From assembly GCA_964652585.1 (NCBI GenBank), contig CAZZDA010000023.1, positions 1 to 14,818 of the forward strand: a DNA stretch of 14,818 nucleotides, written 5' to 3'. Made by a program: the position numbers and the translations under genes. Below are positions 14,188 through 14,818 of the stretch, piece after piece (the first letter of the stretch is position 1; each line of letters begins with the position of its first letter). The notes under the pieces were generated by a model. It was not told where the DNA came from, did no database searches, and saw only the letters and a list, made by a program, of their open reading frames with translations. This stretch comes from CAZZDA01 sp964652585 (lineage in GTDB: Bacteria > Patescibacteriota > Patescibacteriia > UBA1544).

Positions 14188-14470
14188 AGATTATTTCTTT
14201 TAACACGTCATTTTTAATAGCCGGTTTGAGCGCCTTTGAAGATATGAGATCAACTTTTTGCTGTAAGAGGTCGCTTAAATAATTTTCCAGACGGATAAAC
14301 GCAAAAAAGCTGATAGAATCTTTAAATTCCACTAGTATATCAACATCACTTTCCTTTGTCTCTTCACCTCTCACAACTGACCCAAAGATCCCAAGCCGTT
14401 TTACATGATATGCTTCCATTAAAAAAGGAAGCTGTTCGTGAAGAATATCTTGTATTTCTTGTTTACCCAT
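14180..14470 (-). CDS. mntA: MntA-like minimal nucleotidyltransferase (antitoxin)
   Basis: A 96-residue MNT-domain protein with the nucleotidyltransferase motif GSX10DXD: G30-S31, ten residues, D42-V-D44, plus a third carboxylate at D74 (QKVDLI). In characterised HepT/MntA modules MntA acts as antitoxin, adding AMP to a Tyr of the HEPN toxin. The pairing with hepT, an 8-bp overlap and a shared promoter supports that assignment. Its usual target, the Tyr of RX4HXY, is missing from the neighbouring truncated HepT, so its present role is unclear. A recognisable promoter stands just upstream, making this the first gene of a minus-strand run that includes the membrane protein, the ROK gene and ndh. 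No Shine-Dalgarno sequence is obvious. Confidence 0.85.
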   Translation of the reverse strand: MGKQEIQDILHEQLPFLMEAYHVKRLGIFGSVVRGEETKESDVDILVEFKDSISFFAFIRLENYLSDLLQQKVDLISSKALKPAIKNDVLKEIIYA

Positions 14471-14499
14471 AGAGCTTATGTACTTATTTCACCACTTTT

Positions 14500-14527
14500 A
14501 TTATAGCAACTTTTCCCTTAAATACAA
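14500..14527 (-). promoter_or_regulatory. mntA-hepT promoter, -10 TATAAT
   Basis: On the minus strand a perfect TATAAT (14505-14500) stands 16 bp after TTGTAT (14527-14522). Predicted initiation is about 24 nt before the mntA ATG. The -35 coincides with the T-rich tail of the tRNA-Cys terminator hairpin, and the stretch TTTGTATTT-n-AGGG is nearly identical to that of the polA promoter. Confidence 0.65.
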
Positions 14528-14556
14528 ATCCCGTGCGCATGTATCTTGCACGGGAT
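14519..14556 (-). terminator. tRNA-Cys terminator
   Basis: ATCCCGTGC (14556-14548 on the minus strand) and GCACGGGAT (14536-14528) form a perfect 9-bp stem with an 11-nt loop, followed by TTTGTATTT. It begins 19 bp after the end of tRNA-Cys. T-rich sequence also follows on the plus strand, so it may work in both directions. The tail overlaps the mntA -35. Confidence 0.7.
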
Positions 14557-14574
14557 GCTTCTTTCTTACCACCG

Positions 14575-14647
14575 AGGTGACGGCGGGATTCGAACCCGCG
14601 AATAGAGGTTTTGCAGACCCCTCCCTTAGCCACTTGGGTACGTCACC
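14575..14647 (-). tRNA. tRNA-Cys (GCA anticodon)
   Basis: The minus strand folds into a complete cloverleaf: acceptor stem GGTGACG/CGTCACC (7/7 pairs), D stem CCC/GGG, anticodon stem GGGGT/ACCTC with loop CTGCAAA (anticodon GCA), 5-nt variable loop TATTC, and T arm GCGGG-TTCGAAT-CCCGC. The discriminator base is U73, the identity element expected for cysteine tRNA. CCA is not encoded (CGG follows), so it must be added by the CCA-adding enzyme. The total length is 73 nt. Confidence 0.97.
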
Positions 14648-14658
14648 TCGCTGATAAC

Positions 14659-14682
14659 AAAAAAGAGGTTTAATAAACCTCT
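14659..14682 (-). terminator. terminator-like hairpin upstream of tRNA-Cys
   Basis: On the minus strand AGAGGTTT (14682-14675), loop ATT and AAACCTCT (14671-14664) form an 8-bp stem running into TTTTTT (14664-14659), 11 bp before the tRNA. It is a good intrinsic terminator by form. Because a promoter-like sequence lies just before it, it could be an attenuator in the tRNA leader instead of the end of an upstream unit. Confidence 0.7.
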
Positions 14683-14684
14683 CA

Positions 14685-14713
14685 ACCTTAGCAAAAAAAT
14701 AGTACGATGGCAA
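14685..14713 (-). promoter_or_regulatory. possible tRNA-Cys promoter, TTGCCA / 17 bp / TAAGGT
   Basis: Minus-strand TTGCCA (14713-14708) and TAAGGT (14690-14685) are 17 bp apart. The -10 is weak by E. coli standards, but the same hexamer at the same spacing follows a perfect TTGACA upstream of infB, and both spacers end in GC. It is the only promoter candidate I see between the flanking terminators and the tRNA. Confidence 0.4.
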
Positions 14714-14733
14714 TGTGCTGAAAACATGCACTC

Positions 14734-14765
14734 AAAAAACTCACGACATCGGATGTCGTGAGTTT
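14734..14765 (-). terminator. strong terminator of a gene beyond the right edge
   Basis: On the minus strand AAACTCACGACAT (14765-14753) and ATGTCGTGAGTTT (14749-14737) make a perfect 13-bp stem with a 3-nt loop, followed by a run of six T residues that overlaps the stem foot. It should end a minus-strand transcript entering from the right of the window. Confidence 0.85.
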
Positions 14766-14768
14766 GAC

Positions 14769-14796
14769 GTTACGAGTTACAGGTTATGAGTTATGA
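14769..14796 (+). repeat. four-unit heptamer array
   Basis: GTTACGA, GTTACAG, GTTATGA, GTTATGA follow one another without gaps. This is the cleanest copy of the heptamer motif in the window. It lies directly behind the strong terminator. I see no gene in the remaining 14797-14818. Confidence 0.7.
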
Positions 14797-14818
14797 GATT
14801 TAGTACACTTCAATTGTG

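Noticed and set aside
14501..14731. 76-residue minus-strand reading frame containing GDVPKWLREGSAKP...GSNPAVTS
   Set aside because: It is the translation of the tRNA-Cys gene and its flanks, a common false protein; the cloverleaf explains the sequence.
14683..14733. A possible small RNA between the two hairpins upstream of tRNA-Cys
   Set aside because: Only a weak 4-bp GTGC/GCAC pairing is visible and nothing defines a 5' end; the stretch is better explained as promoter sequence.
1..14818. CRISPR array or mobile element
   Set aside because: The repeats are short, degenerate heptamers or isolated palindromes without regular spacers, and no transposase, integrase or cas-like protein is encoded.

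Overview
The window is a compact, almost gap-free stretch of bacterial chromosome. I infer a Candidate Phyla Radiation (Patescibacteria, Parcubacteria-like) genome, on these grounds: single-copy housekeeping genes with short intergenic gaps; a membrane-anchored protein built from repeated 'W-x-TY-x-N-x-x-x-GFE' domains behind a CPDGS cysteine motif, a style I associate with that group; starts without a recognisable GGAGG ribosome-binding site; and degenerate 7-bp repeat tracts in the intergenic DNA. This assignment is a judgement from style, not a database result.

Left part (1-3.6 kb, minus strand): infB, rbfA and an NrnA-type DHH phosphoesterase form a translation/RNA-turnover operon read from 3.56 kb down to 0.14 kb. 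It ends in a 141-bp stretch holding a perfect 30-bp palindrome and a direct repeat. A divergent promoter region at about 3.6 kb, with nearly touching -35 boxes, separates infB from truB. Plus strand (3.65-6.1 kb): truB overlaps a class I/II aminotransferase by 4 bp, followed by rpsT with its own promoter. rpsT converges on holA, overlaps it by 38 bp, and its intrinsic terminator lies inside the holA coding sequence.

Middle (6.0-9.8 kb, minus strand): polA, complete with all three domains and apparently leaderless, then holA. Right part (9.9-14.5 kb, minus strand): a tightly spaced run of mntA, hepT (truncated), a 598-residue tandem-repeat membrane protein, a ROK-family sugar kinase-like gene and a type II NADH dehydrogenase. 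Beyond it are a tRNA-Cys gene and several minus-strand intrinsic terminators.

The most noteworthy signals are: (i) an 84-bp symmetric palindromic element inserted in frame in ndh, resembling in principle the Rickettsia palindromic elements; (ii) dispersed degenerate heptamer (GTTAYGR-like) arrays that run into gene ends and encode the C-terminal tail of PolA; (iii) a hepT toxin gene that stops exactly where the catalytic His of RX4HXY should come; (iv) composite terminator/promoter sites upstream of polA and mntA; (v) a tRNA-Cys preceded by a promoter-like sequence and then a terminator-like hairpin. I see no CRISPR array, transposase, integrase or phage gene.
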